Source: Ochrobactrum sp. BTU1
Lineage (GTDB): Bacteria; Pseudomonadota; Alphaproteobacteria; Rhizobiales; Rhizobiaceae
Reading direction: 5' to 3'
DNA length: 64,000 nt
NCBI GenBank assembly: GCA_018798825.1
Contig: CP076357.1
Location: 310,001-374,000 of the forward strand
Shown piece after piece: positions 27,654 through 36,248 of the stretch. Numbering within the stretch: the stretch's first letter is position 1; each line of letters starts with the position of its first letter. The notes under the pieces are model-generated. The model was not told where the DNA came from and made no database searches. It saw nothing but the letters and a program-made list of their open reading frames with translations. Both the position numbers and the translations under genes were made by a program.

Positions 27654-28346
27654 CTACGTGGATTGTTCGACGACATACTCACGCTGTCCGTCTTCCTTCG
27701 CAAACAAGACGCATGGACCATGAGATCCTCTGGGGTCGTATCCAAACCCTTTTGCTGCCAGAGAATAAGTGATGTCGCGAATGCCGGAGATGCCATAAAG
27801 ATGGTCATGCAACTCGAGAAAGATCCGGTCTATCCCGGTTAAATCGGCATTCTGGAGGAGATCATGTTCCGCGCCTTCTATATCCATCACGAGAACGTTG
27901 ATCGCGTGGACTTGGATGAACTCGTCGATGTTTGAGGACGAAAGTTCTATGTTGTATTCGAACGGCCCTTGATCTTTGTCCATTGAGGACATCCATAGAT
28001 CACGTCGAACGTAAAAGGTGAACGGCCGCGGCGAACCTGCCGTCAGGATACCTTGAGTCAAAACCACATTATTGAGATTGTTAGCTTCGATAACACGCTT
28101 AGCAAGAGTAGCAGTGGCTGGATTTGCTTCAAATGCCCAAACGTGCACATCTGCGATGCTAGCAATAAGTGATGTGATAATGCCTAAACCAGAACCGAGT
28201 TCCAGTACGCGGTCCCCCGGCTTTACAGCTCTGGTGACCGCGCGCGCTTCTTTCGCCTCGTAAGTCTCATTTTCTAAGGCTTCCCAGATGACCGGCGAGA
28301 CTTCATCCGAATGGATTGGTACGGTTATGCCATGAACATTTAACAC
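27654..28346 (-). CDS. FkbM-family SAM-dependent methyltransferase
   Basis: A 230-residue cytosolic methyltransferase with the SAM-binding motif I VLELGSGLGIITSLIAS and the acidic motif AFEANPATATLAKR, followed by VLVMDIEGAEHDLL, the signature of the FkbM group. FkbM proteins methylate hydroxyls on sugars and polyketides. The ATG at 28346 is natural. It is alone, 106 bases from the GGDEF-EAL gene and 210 from the siderophore operon on the same strand. A role in modifying a surface glycan or siderophore is possible but unproven. Confidence 0.85.
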   Translation of the reverse strand: MLNVHGITVPIHSDEVSPVIWEALENETYEAKEARAVTRAVKPGDRVLELGSGLGIITSLIASIADVHVWAFEANPATATLAKRVIEANNLNNVVLTQGILTAGSPRPFTFYVRRDLWMSSMDKDQGPFEYNIELSSSNIDEFIQVHAINVLVMDIEGAEHDLLQNADLTGIDRIFLELHDHLYGISGIRDITYSLAAKGFGYDPRGSHGPCVLFAKEDGQREYVVEQST

Positions 28347-28451
28347 GTTTTCACCAATCTTTATTGGATGTTACACTGCGTCTCTGGCTTCAGTATCTGA
28401 TTTGCTATGATGGCGCCATCATTTGTTAAGAGACCAGCACAGGATTTGGCT

Positions 28452-30413
28452 CTAAATCACTGCTTTTGTGCGATAATCGCTTCCATTTCGCAGGTGTTCG
28501 AGATCTTTCGCCGGGATTGGCTTTCCGATCAGGTATCCTTGCACTTGGTTACAGCCTAACCGTTTTAGACACTCGAACTGCTCTTCCGTTTCAATGCCTT
28601 CTGCTATTGTAATCATTTTCAAGCTCCGCCCAACGCCGGTTACAAGTTCCACGATTGCAAGTGCATCGGGCCGTGTTGTGACGTCGCGCACAAATGAACG
28701 ATCGATTTTGATTTTGTCGAATGGGAACCCGCTCAAGCTCCCAAGCGATGAGTAACCCGTCCCGAAGTCGTCCATCGCGATTTGAATGCCGAGAGATTTC
28801 AGCTGGCGAAGAGTGGAAAGCGTCTGTTCATTTTTATCGAGAAGGACAGATTCAGTGATCTCGAGTTCTAAGCGGTGCGCTTCAAGGCCGCTATGTTCGA
28901 GCGCCTGGACCACGTTTTGAATAAGACTAAGACTGCGGAACTGCACTGGAGACAGATTGACCGCAATTTTCAGTGGTCTTGTCCAGTTCGCAGCTTCCAG
29001 ACACGCCGACCTGAGGACCCATTCACCAAGCACATGAATGTAGCCAATTCTTTCTGCAACGGGGATAAAATCCATTGGGGCAACAGCGCCTCGCACGGGA
29101 TGCGTCCATCGAACGAGGGCTTCATAGCCGCAAATATCCCGCGTATCGGTTTGAGCTTGAGGTTGGTAATATACTTCCAACTCACCGTTTGATAATGCGG
29201 CCTGTAGATCAGATTCGAATGATTTCTTCTCGCGCAGCCTAGTTTGCATCTGTGCTTTAAAAATACTTGCGTGGCCAGGACCGAGGGCTTTTGCTTCGTA
29301 CAAAGCCAGATCGGCATGCTTGAATAACTCGTCGGTGTTGGGTTCCCCGTGCGAAATTGAAACTCCAATGCAAGTTCCGATTTTTATCTCCAACTCTCCG
29401 ACTTGATATGGCCGACTAATTGCAGCCATTAATTTTTCGGCGAGATTAACTGTTTCTTTCTCGGCAATGCCTGTTGTGAGCAAGGCAAATTCATCGCCCC
29501 CCAATCGACAAACAATGTCGTCAGGCGCCGACATTTGCATCAGTCGACTTGCAACAGCCTGCAGTAATGCGTCTCCGATATCATGACCAAGCGTATCATT
29601 AACGTCTTTAAATCCGTCGAGATCAAGTAGGAGTATAATCGCTGACTGTGTTCCGTCCTTTGCGGCTCGAAGCCGCCTTTCTAGGTCTTGACGAAACAAC
29701 ACGCGATTTGGAAGACCTGTCAGGGCGTCGTGATGTGCGTCGTGTTCCAAGCGAAAATTCTGTGTTTGGAGTTCGCCGGTTGCCTCTTGAAGGTCAGCCG
29801 TGAGGCGCTGCATGTTGGTGTGTGCCCGATCAAGGAGCTTGTTGTGCCGAAGGAGAAGGACAACGAGAATGACGCCACAAACAATCAGGCCCCCTGCAAG
29901 TGCGGTATAGATGAAATGAAGTTTACGCACCTCTGATTGGGCTACATCGATGAGACCCACGTCGTATTCCACTGCCGAGGAAGCAAGGGCTGTCATCGGT
30001 CCGTCCAGTTCAGCCATTGACGTCATCACTTGCGCGATGTTGCCTCCATTCAAGTCGCTCAGAGATGCGTCCAATGTATTGAGGACTTCACGTAGTTTGA
30101 GAAAGATGCCTTTACGTTGCGGGTCATCCTGAATAAAGGAACGTAGATTTCCCTGTTGTAACAGTTCTAATCTTCCAAGCATAATGTCTAGTCGGAGACG
30201 AACTTCCTCGCGCTTTTCCTCGGTCATATCGAGGGCATAGGCTGCAAGGACATGCTCAAGGCGCATGTACTCGGACACGGTCTGTCCGATTGACCAGGAA
30301 TCGTTATAGCGAGAGAATTTTTGAAGCGCGGTCTGTCGCTCAGCAATGACGTAAGCGATATATGACGTCGCCAAGACAAAGCACAGGATTATGACGCCGA
30401 GAATTCGTCGCAC
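28452..30413 (-). CDS. Membrane-bound GGDEF-EAL protein (cyclic di-GMP synthase/hydrolase)
   Basis: A 653-residue inner-membrane sensor. Helices at about 4-24 and 168-188 enclose a helical periplasmic region of about 140 residues. The cytoplasmic part has a GGDEF domain with intact RLGGDEFALL (305-309) but no RxxD inhibitory site before it, and an EAL domain with EALVRWTHP (431-433), MDDFGTGYSSL and KIDRSFV intact. Both activities, making and breaking cyclic di-GMP, are therefore possible, and the periplasmic domain should decide between them. The gene starts 9 bases after a gene for a small periplasmic protein, a likely partner. A role in adhesion or exopolysaccharide control would fit the surroundings. 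Confidence 0.92.
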   Translation of the reverse strand: MRRILGVIILCFVLATSYIAYVIAERQTALQKFSRYNDSWSIGQTVSEYMRLEHVLAAYALDMTEEKREEVRLRLDIMLGRLELLQQGNLRSFIQDDPQRKGIFLKLREVLNTLDASLSDLNGGNIAQVMTSMAELDGPMTALASSAVEYDVGLIDVAQSEVRKLHFIYTALAGGLIVCGVILVVLLLRHNKLLDRAHTNMQRLTADLQEATGELQTQNFRLEHDAHHDALTGLPNRVLFRQDLERRLRAAKDGTQSAIILLLDLDGFKDVNDTLGHDIGDALLQAVASRLMQMSAPDDIVCRLGGDEFALLTTGIAEKETVNLAEKLMAAISRPYQVGELEIKIGTCIGVSISHGEPNTDELFKHADLALYEAKALGPGHASIFKAQMQTRLREKKSFESDLQAALSNGELEVYYQPQAQTDTRDICGYEALVRWTHPVRGAVAPMDFIPVAERIGYIHVLGEWVLRSACLEAANWTRPLKIAVNLSPVQFRSLSLIQNVVQALEHSGLEAHRLELEITESVLLDKNEQTLSTLRQLKSLGIQIAMDDFGTGYSSLGSLSGFPFDKIKIDRSFVRDVTTRPDALAIVELVTGVGRSLKMITIAEGIETEEQFECLKRLGCNQVQGYLIGKPIPAKDLEHLRNGSDYRTKAVI

Positions 30414-30422
30414 GTTTCGCCT

Positions 30423-30932
30423 CTATTCAACTATAAGTTTTGCGACCTGCCATGCCGAACGCGTGTAATATGTCTGACTTTGAAGCTTCGGGTCGCTTTC
30501 GTATGGATAAATTATGAACAAGGGACCTTTGTCACGAACCGGCATGTAATTGCCATCTCTCTTCAAAGCAAGAATAACATTGAATGTCTTGAAGTCTTCC
30601 ATCGGAAGGGTGCTGACGTAGTCGTTCAAGGCCACCGCTGTGACCTTCGTACCTTTGGCTCCGACCAGTGTCATCAGCCTGTCCATCGAAACGCCGTCAA
30701 ACTTAACACGACCATCGTACCAAGGGTTGGTTGTTTCAACGCTCTGCAGCCCAATGGCCTCTAACATTTCGCGGTCGAACTGTGCCGTGTCACCGACGTT
30801 CGTGTTGGCAATGTTACCTGAAATAACAAGGATTGGCTTTCCAGTTGGTGCGGACAGTGGCTCCGCAAACGGCGCTGTAGCCCAAAAAAGCGGGATCAAG
30901 AAGAATGAAAATAATCGAATGAGGTTCATCAC
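30423..30932 (-). CDS. Periplasmic protein resembling a molybdopterin oxidoreductase domain, without the metal-binding cysteine
   Basis: A 169-residue exported protein with an N-terminal signal sequence (LFSFFLIPLFWATAPFAEPL). The body, with LVISGNIANTN, FDGVSMDRLMTLVGA and DYVSTLPMEDFKTFN, resembles the sulfite-oxidase-type fold found in small periplasmic proteins. The sequence contains no cysteine at all, so the usual molybdenum ligand is missing and catalysis is unlikely. It directly precedes the GGDEF-EAL gene, with 9 bases between, so it probably acts as a sensing partner of that protein's periplasmic domain. The assignment is by pattern and not certain. Confidence 0.7.
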   Translation of the reverse strand: MMNLIRLFSFFLIPLFWATAPFAEPLSAPTGKPILVISGNIANTNVGDTAQFDREMLEAIGLQSVETTNPWYDGRVKFDGVSMDRLMTLVGAKGTKVTAVALNDYVSTLPMEDFKTFNVILALKRDGNYMPVRDKGPLFIIYPYESDPKLQSQTYYTRSAWQVAKLIVE

Positions 30933-31562
30933 ATTTCTCCATCGTAAACTGAAATTATAAAGGGAATTGCCTAAATCAGTATGAAGATCGCGAAACTGAA
31001 GTATACCTGCTCTAACAATATGTAGCGTGACTATGAAAAATATCCAGTTCTTGTAAAGCGATCAGACTGTCGAGTGAATTCAAGTAGAAGTTGAACGCCT
31101 TAACGCAATTTGGTGGAACTTGCTCATCGAGGTGGCTTAAAAAATACTCGGGTTGAACCCGAGTGTGGCATAAGGAGCTCCTATAAGCGGATCACTCAAG
31201 GATTTGTCTTCACAGTAAAGCAGCCTCCGCGGCTCCATCGTGTTCTATCAAAGATGACACTCCTGATAGGACAGTTCCAAGGGTCTTCTTCGTCCTAATG
31301 AATTTATCGATCGCGATCATCGGATCGCATGGGTTGTCTGGATATGTTGCGCCATCCACCGATACGAGAGAGTTGCTAAGTTTTGGCGTCCGGGCATAGA
31401 GAATGACGTATTGCGGAAAAACCAGCCATTGATCCTGCTAGCTCGGAGGCGTTCGCCCAACCGTGAGCGCAATTTAATGTTGAAACGCAAGAAGCGCAGT
31501 ATGAGATACTGCAAATCAATAAGCACGCTGCATTCAAGTCCAGGTCTAGTCGCAACGGAGCA
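30933..31562. other. Gene-poor stretch of about 630 bases
   Basis: No frame on either strand combines adequate length, start site and recognisable sequence. A perfect 7-bp inverted repeat, ACTCGGG/CCCGAGT at 31146-31164 with loop TTGAA, is present without a T-run. A minus-strand frame at 31317-31526 is unconvincing. The stretch adjoins a decayed CYTH gene and may be degraded sequence. Confidence 0.35.
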
Positions 31563-32152
31563 CTAAAACGTACATAAGGTTTTCCTCTCCCAAACGAACG
31601 TCTTCATGGATGGCAGCTGGGCCTTCAAGTCCAATGTTCCGATATCCGCGAGATTGGCTCCATTAAAAATGGATCAGCGGTAAATTCTTGCCCTAACTAG
31701 CTGGATGTTGGAATCGATTGAAGGTCTTCCACGGTTGCAGCTTCGACTTCGCACAAGATCAGTCCAGTAAGGTGATCTTGGAAGACATCGAGGGTAAATG
31801 TCATCGTTGCAAAATCCAGGGGATATCGCCTTTTTCGAGTTCCTTTGCCTGGTAGCTTCGCCATGACGGCAAACTCAGCCTCGGTCAGATAGATGTTAAC
31901 AATCGGGCGGGAGAACGGATTTCCCGTGGGGTATTTCTTGCAGAGCATGAACTCAGCCTGCTGATCTTCGCGGTGGGTAATTGCACGCAGACGCATTCGA
32001 GTTGAGAAGATATACTGATCGTCGATCAACCGGGACGGCAAGTCAGATAGATCCGGACTTGCAGCAATAAGAAACCGACGCTCGTGCTCGAACAGAGCGT
32101 ATGATGCGATTGCCCTCTTGGAGGCCGCCTGCTTCCAAACAGACTTACTCAA
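31563..32152 (-). pseudogene. CYTH-domain protein (triphosphatase/adenylyl-cyclase-like), broken by a stop codon and a frameshift
   Basis: The frame from 32152 encodes a CYTH domain: FEHERRFL with the Glu-x-Glu-Arg motif, FSTRMRLRAI, LCKKY, RKRRYPL and LILCEVEA. These would bind triphosphate and divalent metal in the tunnel. It stops at a TAG, 31697-31699, where relatives have Trp in a PDWLGREVTDD-like segment. The same frame continues LGQEFTADPF after the stop, then loses frame in a run of five T (coding strand, 31665-31669). The expected NGANLADIGTLDLKAQLPSM follows one base out, ending at 31563. Two independent lesions make this a genuine pseudogene rather than a single sequencing error. 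Confidence 0.8.
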
Positions 32153-32337
32153 GTCTAGTTACCGTTCGGGGTTCCAGCCACATTATCTATACCTCCGAAT
32201 TTGTAGAAAAATATTTTTTTGCAATTAGTTATTGTGTTCTGTTCACTTTCGAATCGAGGACGATATTTTGTGTCGTCAAATGCCTCTGATGGGTTTAAAA
32301 GCAATCACCTACGAAATCGGAGCAATGGAAAACAGTC

Positions 32338-32880
32338 ATGAGCCACAACCTCCACGACCCGGGCGGTAAAGTACGTCTTAAGGTAAACTCCGAGATTAGA
32401 AGTGAGGCGATTTTCTCCCCCTGTGGACGTTACCGTCGCCTTCTTAAGCGAGAATGGGATGGCGCCGAGAAAGATGGATATATTCTCTGGATTGGAATGA
32501 ATCCGAGCACAGCAGATGTTACTGTTGACGATCCGACGGTGTTTAAGGAGCAAAAATTTACCCGTCGCTGGGGATATGGGCGCTTTGTAAAATGCAACGT
32601 GATGGACTACCGCGCAACAAACCCGAAGATGTTGCTTGGGGATGGCATTATACCCAGTACTCAAGAGAATCTACAAACCATTGTAGATCAGGCAACGGGC
32701 GCGGAAATTGTGGTCTTGGCATATGGTTCGCTTCACAAAAAGCTCGCCCATCATGGACATGCAGTAACTGAAGCGCTACGCGCGGCCGGAGTGAAACTCT
32801 ACGCGCTGAAAATCACGTCTAATGGGTCGCCAGGACACCCGCTTTATCTCAAGGATTCTAGCGAGCTGATAGACTACTAG
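32338..32880 (+). CDS. DUF1643-family protein
   Basis: A 180-residue protein of family DUF1643, recognised by FSPCGRYRRLLKREW near the N-terminus, the core WIGMNPSTADVTVDDPTV at about residues 51-68, and the region IVVLAYGSLHKK. No enzymatic function is firmly established for the family as far as I know. No signal peptide or membrane helix is seen. It stands alone between the broken CYTH gene and a PLP enzyme, and members often occur in accessory regions. Confidence 0.88.
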   Translation: MSHNLHDPGGKVRLKVNSEIRSEAIFSPCGRYRRLLKREWDGAEKDGYILWIGMNPSTADVTVDDPTVFKEQKFTRRWGYGRFVKCNVMDYRATNPKMLLGDGIIPSTQENLQTIVDQATGAEIVVLAYGSLHKKLAHHGHAVTEALRAAGVKLYALKITSNGSPGHPLYLKDSSELIDY

Positions 32881-32947
32881 CGTTATTGCCGCCGTGAATG
32901 CTGGCCGCTCCACCGGCTTACATCAAATCACTGAAAGATAGGTCTCC

Positions 32948-34144
32948 GTGAACAACAAGCTTCCTCGAAACCGAGCTGGATTTGCAACTCGGGCAATCCA
33001 CATTGGACAAGAACCAGATCCGCTGACTGGTGCTGTAATTCCGCCTGTTTATCATGCGACAACCTATGTTCAGGATGGGATCGGATCGAGCAAAGGCTTC
33101 GATTACAGTCGAAGCGGAAATCCGACGCGAAATTCTCTTGAATTAGCGCTTGCAGATCTTGAAGGGGCGCAAGTGGCGTTTGCCTTTCCGAGCGGTTTAG
33201 CAGCTGCTGCGACGCTTATAGAGACTTTGCCAACCAGATCCTCGATCCTCGCACATAAGGATCTTTATGGTGGCGTCTATCGCTTGATTGCGGACGTTCG
33301 ACCAGTGACTGCGGGTCACACGGTCGATTTTGTCGACTTCTCGGACGCGGCCGCACTGGCAGAAGCAGTGGCGAGTTCAAAGCCCGACATGATGTGGTTC
33401 GAAACGCCATCCAATCCTACTCTACGTATTGTCGATCTCTCGCTCGTTTCTAGGCTTGGTGCGCAGGCCGGAGCGATCACTGTCTGCGACAGCACGTTTT
33501 CTTCCCCGGCAGGACAACGCCCCATTGAACAAGGAATAGATGTCGTAGTTCATTCCGCCACGAAGATGCTAAATGGGCATTCTGACTTGTTAGGCGGCGT
33601 TGTCGCAGTATCTGCTCATGCACCAAGAGAAATCGGATCCCGCATCAAGTACTTGCAGAATGCTCTTGGGTCGGTGATGTCTCCGACCGATTGCGCATTA
33701 TTACACCGATCGCTGAAGACACTGGAAATTCGTAGCTTCCGTCAGTCGCAGACTGCGTTGCATCTAGCTCAGGTTCTGGAGCGTCGAAGGGGAGAGCTTG
33801 GGCTACGCAAGGTCATGTATCCAGGTCTTGCCAGTCATCCACAACATGACATGGCAGCTAAACAGATGCTCAACTTTGGCTGCGTGGTGACGATTGAGGT
33901 CGAGGGTGACCTCTCCCGCGTCGAACGTATTCTGACTTCTACGCGATATTTCCACTTTGCGGTAAGCCTTGGAAGCGTTGAGAGCCTCATCCAGCATCCG
34001 TTTTCCCTAACGCACGCCGTTGTGCCGGAAGATCAAAAATCCGATCTTGGGATCACCGAGCAAATGATCCGTATTTCCATCGGCCTTGAAGACCCCGCTG
34101 ATTTGGAGGCCGATTTGGTTGATGCACTTGCCGGCAGCCGCTGA
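32948..34144 (+). CDS. Cystathionine gamma-synthase/beta-lyase-type PLP enzyme
   Basis: A 398-residue member of the Cys/Met metabolism PLP family. It has the tetramer-forming phosphate-binding segment FDYSRSGNPTRNSLE, the cofactor region FPSGLAAAA, and the Schiff-base lysine in VHSATKMLNGHSDLLGG. Family members add sulfur to, or remove it from, homoserine esters, cystathionine, homocysteine or methionine. The sequence alone does not decide between gamma-synthase and lyase. The start is GTG at 32948, matching the family N-terminus (FATRAIHIGQEPDP). A strong terminator hairpin follows. Confidence 0.9.
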   Translation: MNNKLPRNRAGFATRAIHIGQEPDPLTGAVIPPVYHATTYVQDGIGSSKGFDYSRSGNPTRNSLELALADLEGAQVAFAFPSGLAAAATLIETLPTRSSILAHKDLYGGVYRLIADVRPVTAGHTVDFVDFSDAAALAEAVASSKPDMMWFETPSNPTLRIVDLSLVSRLGAQAGAITVCDSTFSSPAGQRPIEQGIDVVVHSATKMLNGHSDLLGGVVAVSAHAPREIGSRIKYLQNALGSVMSPTDCALLHRSLKTLEIRSFRQSQTALHLAQVLERRRGELGLRKVMYPGLASHPQHDMAAKQMLNFGCVVTIEVEGDLSRVERILTSTRYFHFAVSLGSVESLIQHPFSLTHAVVPEDQKSDLGITEQMIRISIGLEDPADLEADLVDALAGSR

Positions 34145-34157
34145 CGTGTAGAAATAA

Positions 34158-34182
34158 TCCTGCCGTCCCTAGGACGGCAGGA
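34158..34182 (+). terminator. Hairpin terminator after the PLP enzyme gene
   Basis: TCCTGCCGTCC and GGACGGCAGGA form a perfect 11-bp stem around CTA, 13 bases after the stop codon. The downstream sequence is only moderately T-rich, so termination may be partly Rho-dependent. Confidence 0.7.
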
Positions 34183-34352
34183 CTGTATAGTGTGTTTCCT
34201 GCATTTCACATACCAGGGTGGGAAATTTTGCTAAAGTTTCAAGATTTCAAGGCGGTCTTTCATATCAGACATCGCCCACCAATCCGCATTGCCCCAATTA
34301 CTGCGGTCTTTCGCCACTTTATCTGGCAGCTCTTGTTAGATTTTGAGCGGCA

Positions 34353-34565
34353 TCATCTATGATCTGTATTAAGCCGAAACCAACCGCGAAAAACCCGAAT
34401 AAATGGTTTCGTCCGGTCACGAGGGTTGTCGCTCGCATTCGATCTTAAGAAGATGGCAATGGCATTGCGTGTCTGATCTTCCATATGAGGGGACAAGGTG
34501 TCGGCACAAAATGGTTGCTGGACGTTTTTTCCATCCTGCACCAGCGCAATAATTTTTTCCAACAT
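34353..34565 (-). CDS. Small hypothetical protein (70 residues)
   Basis: The ATG at 34565 is preceded by AGGAGG seven bases away, a near-ideal ribosome-binding site. The product begins MLEKIIALVQDGKNVQQPFC and contains a helix-like stretch EDQTRNAIAIFLRSNASDN, then a basic C-terminus. I recognise no family, signal peptide or membrane helix. The C-terminal part may be altered by a frameshift but I cannot show this. The start site is the main support. Confidence 0.5.
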   Translation of the reverse strand: MLEKIIALVQDGKNVQQPFCADTLSPHMEDQTRNAIAIFLRSNASDNPRDRTKPFIRVFRGWFRLNTDHR

Positions 34566-35078
34566 CGGGTCCTCCTGAATTGTTCACCAAATTGCGGAAC
34601 CCCGAAACCGTGAAATCTGTTCCATTTTCGAACAGCGAAAATTTTTGTAAAAATGTTTAATGCCCAATCAACATGCCCGTTGGATGAACTGCATGTCGAA
34701 TAGCCGAGAATTTGGCAGCTAGTGATTGGTTGCGAGCTAACGATTTGCAACTGCAACAATCTGCTATTTTGTTAGAATGCGGTCCTGCATATTTTTGAGC
34801 AGCAGCCTGTTTGCAGGAATGCGTGCGCCCGTATCGCGGACCAAGCCCCCGCCAACCGCGATCCGGGATCTCTACGGTCAGCAGAAAGATGCGGATTCTG
34901 CGAGCTTAGGAACGAGCGTGGCAGTAGAGTCCGAATTGCATTTTGTGCATCGATAGTGAAATTACTTTATTCATAGTTTCACCGGCCTGGCCCGTGAAGA
35001 GAAAAGAAGCGCCTTGTTGCGGCAACCGCTCCAGTGGTTTGCATTTTCAGATTGCATAGCTGCTATGCAAACTCGTTT
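34566..35078. other. Intergenic region before the small RNA
   Basis: No supported gene. A 59-codon plus-strand frame starting at 34777 (MRSCIFLSSSLFAGMRAP) lacks a ribosome-binding site. The region is otherwise featureless to my eye. Confidence 0.3.
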
Positions 35079-35108
35079 CTTGAAAGCCCTCACAGTTGGG
35101 CGTATTTT
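35079..35108 (+). promoter_or_regulatory. Sigma-70-type promoter of the small RNA
   Basis: CTTGAA at 35079-35084 and TATTTT at 35103-35108 are separated by 18 bases, as for a vegetative alphaproteobacterial promoter. A start 6 to 8 bases further, at about 35115, falls directly before the first hairpin of the RNA. Confidence 0.6.
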
Positions 35109-35114
35109 ATTTCT

Positions 35115-35240
35115 GTTCAGTCTTACTCCTCCTCCCAGAGGCTGAACCCAAAGCGTGGCGCTCCTCCTCCCAATAGCCGCGCTTTTAAGATCAGCCCGTT
35201 TCGCACTCCTCCTCCCAGCGAAACGGGCTTTCTTATTCTT
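35115..35240 (+). ncRNA. Trans-acting small RNA with three anti-Shine-Dalgarno loops (alpha-r14/NfeR1-like)
   Basis: Three successive hairpins each display CCTCCTCCC in the loop. Hairpin 1 is 35116-35146 (loop motif 35128-35136), hairpin 2 is 35150-35185 with a 10-bp stem (motif 35163-35171), and hairpin 3 is 35193-35229. Hairpin 3 has a perfect 12-bp stem, AGCCCGTTTCGC/GCGAAACGGGCT, followed by TTTCTTATTCTT, making an intrinsic terminator. This architecture is that of the alpha-r14 family of Rhizobiales small RNAs (NfeR1 in Sinorhizobium). Their repeated CU-rich loops pair with ribosome-binding sites of many mRNAs, often those of ABC transporters. Ends are estimated from promoter and terminator. 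Confidence 0.85.
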
Positions 35241-35513
35241 GGTGGCTGCGAAAATATAATCTTCGCTCTTTGAACTTATATATATCATTCGTACCAGTCG
35301 GCATTGTAATCTTTTCCTAAAATTGACTTAAATTCCGTGGTTGCCTTTGCCTGTTTCACCGTCTGCGCCGCAAAATCGGGCACAACAGCGAACCGAGAAA
35401 ACGGCGGAGCGGTTTTTGCGAAGCAAATGCGCTCAAAAACAAATAGATATTGCTCTCAATTCAATCTGAACTGAAACTGGAACAGGCCACATTAACTGTA
35501 ATATGTTTGCTGG

Positions 35514-36248
35514 TTAATGCGCAGTGCTTCTAGTAAGCTTTTCTTCCAAAGAAACAAAAGCGGCATTCAGAAGGATTGCAAGACTTGCCACAATAAAGCC
35601 GCCTTGCAGCACGAATGCGGTATTACCCGATAGAAGACCCGCAACAATTACTTCACCCAGTGTGCTTGCAGCGACGGTGGAGCCAATTGTGGCTGTGGAG
35701 AGGGAAATGATTGCGGCGAGACGAATTCCCGACAAAATGACGGGAAATGCGAGTGGCAATTCAACATTAAACAGCAATTCTCGATCAGTCATACCCATCC
35801 CACGACCTGCGTCCACGACTTCTGGATCAAGGTCGCTCAATCCAGTAAGTGTATTTTCGAAAATCGGGAGAAGTCCGTATAGCAACAGTGCGATGAATGC
35901 AGGAGTCGAGCCGAAACCAAAAATCGGTACTGCTATTGCAAGCACTGCGACGGGAGGGAAGGTTTGGCCTATATTGGCTATGGCACGCGATAGAGGGAGA
36001 AATTCTCGCCCGCTTGGGCGCGTTGTAAGGATTCCGAGAGAAACTGCGACGATCGTCGCGGTTACTGTGGCAAGAGCAACGAGGGCAAGATGGTGAATGG
36101 TAAGTGCTAACAATGAGTTCTGAGTATAGATCGCCGGTGCGTTGTTTCTGGTGAACGGGGCGAGAAAACTCGCAAAAAACTCTGGTTTAACGATGAAGAC
36201 ACAGAGAAAGATCAGCAGGGCTGCCTTCAAGAATGCACCAATCTTCAT
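35514..36248 (-). CDS. Quaternary-amine ABC transporter permease (YehW/OpuBB type)
   Basis: A 244-residue inner-membrane permease of the osmoprotectant family, matching E. coli YehW in length. It has about six helices and the EAA-like loop GRGMGMTDRELLFNVELPLA. It is the last gene of a four-gene minus-strand operon with the order binding protein, long permease, ATPase, short permease, which is the YehZYXW set. Its start overlaps the ATPase stop by four bases. Near the divergent catabolic operon it is likely to import a trimethylammonium compound, possibly ergothioneine. Confidence 0.9.
   Translation of the reverse strand: MKIGAFLKAALLIFLCVFIVKPEFFASFLAPFTRNNAPAIYTQNSLLALTIHHLALVALATVTATIVAVSLGILTTRPSGREFLPLSRAIANIGQTFPPVAVLAIAVPIFGFGSTPAFIALLLYGLLPIFENTLTGLSDLDPEVVDAGRGMGMTDRELLFNVELPLAFPVILSGIRLAAIISLSTATIGSTVAASTLGEVIVAGLLSGNTAFVLQGGFIVASLAILLNAAFVSLEEKLTRSTAH

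Noticed and set aside
34777..34956. A 59-codon plus-strand frame starting MRSCIFLSSSLFAGMRAP
   Set aside because: It lacks a ribosome-binding site and any recognisable domain.
34971..35288. A 105-codon minus-strand frame across the small RNA
   Set aside because: The DNA here is explained by three hairpins, a promoter and a terminator on the plus strand. The frame has no ribosome-binding site or family features.
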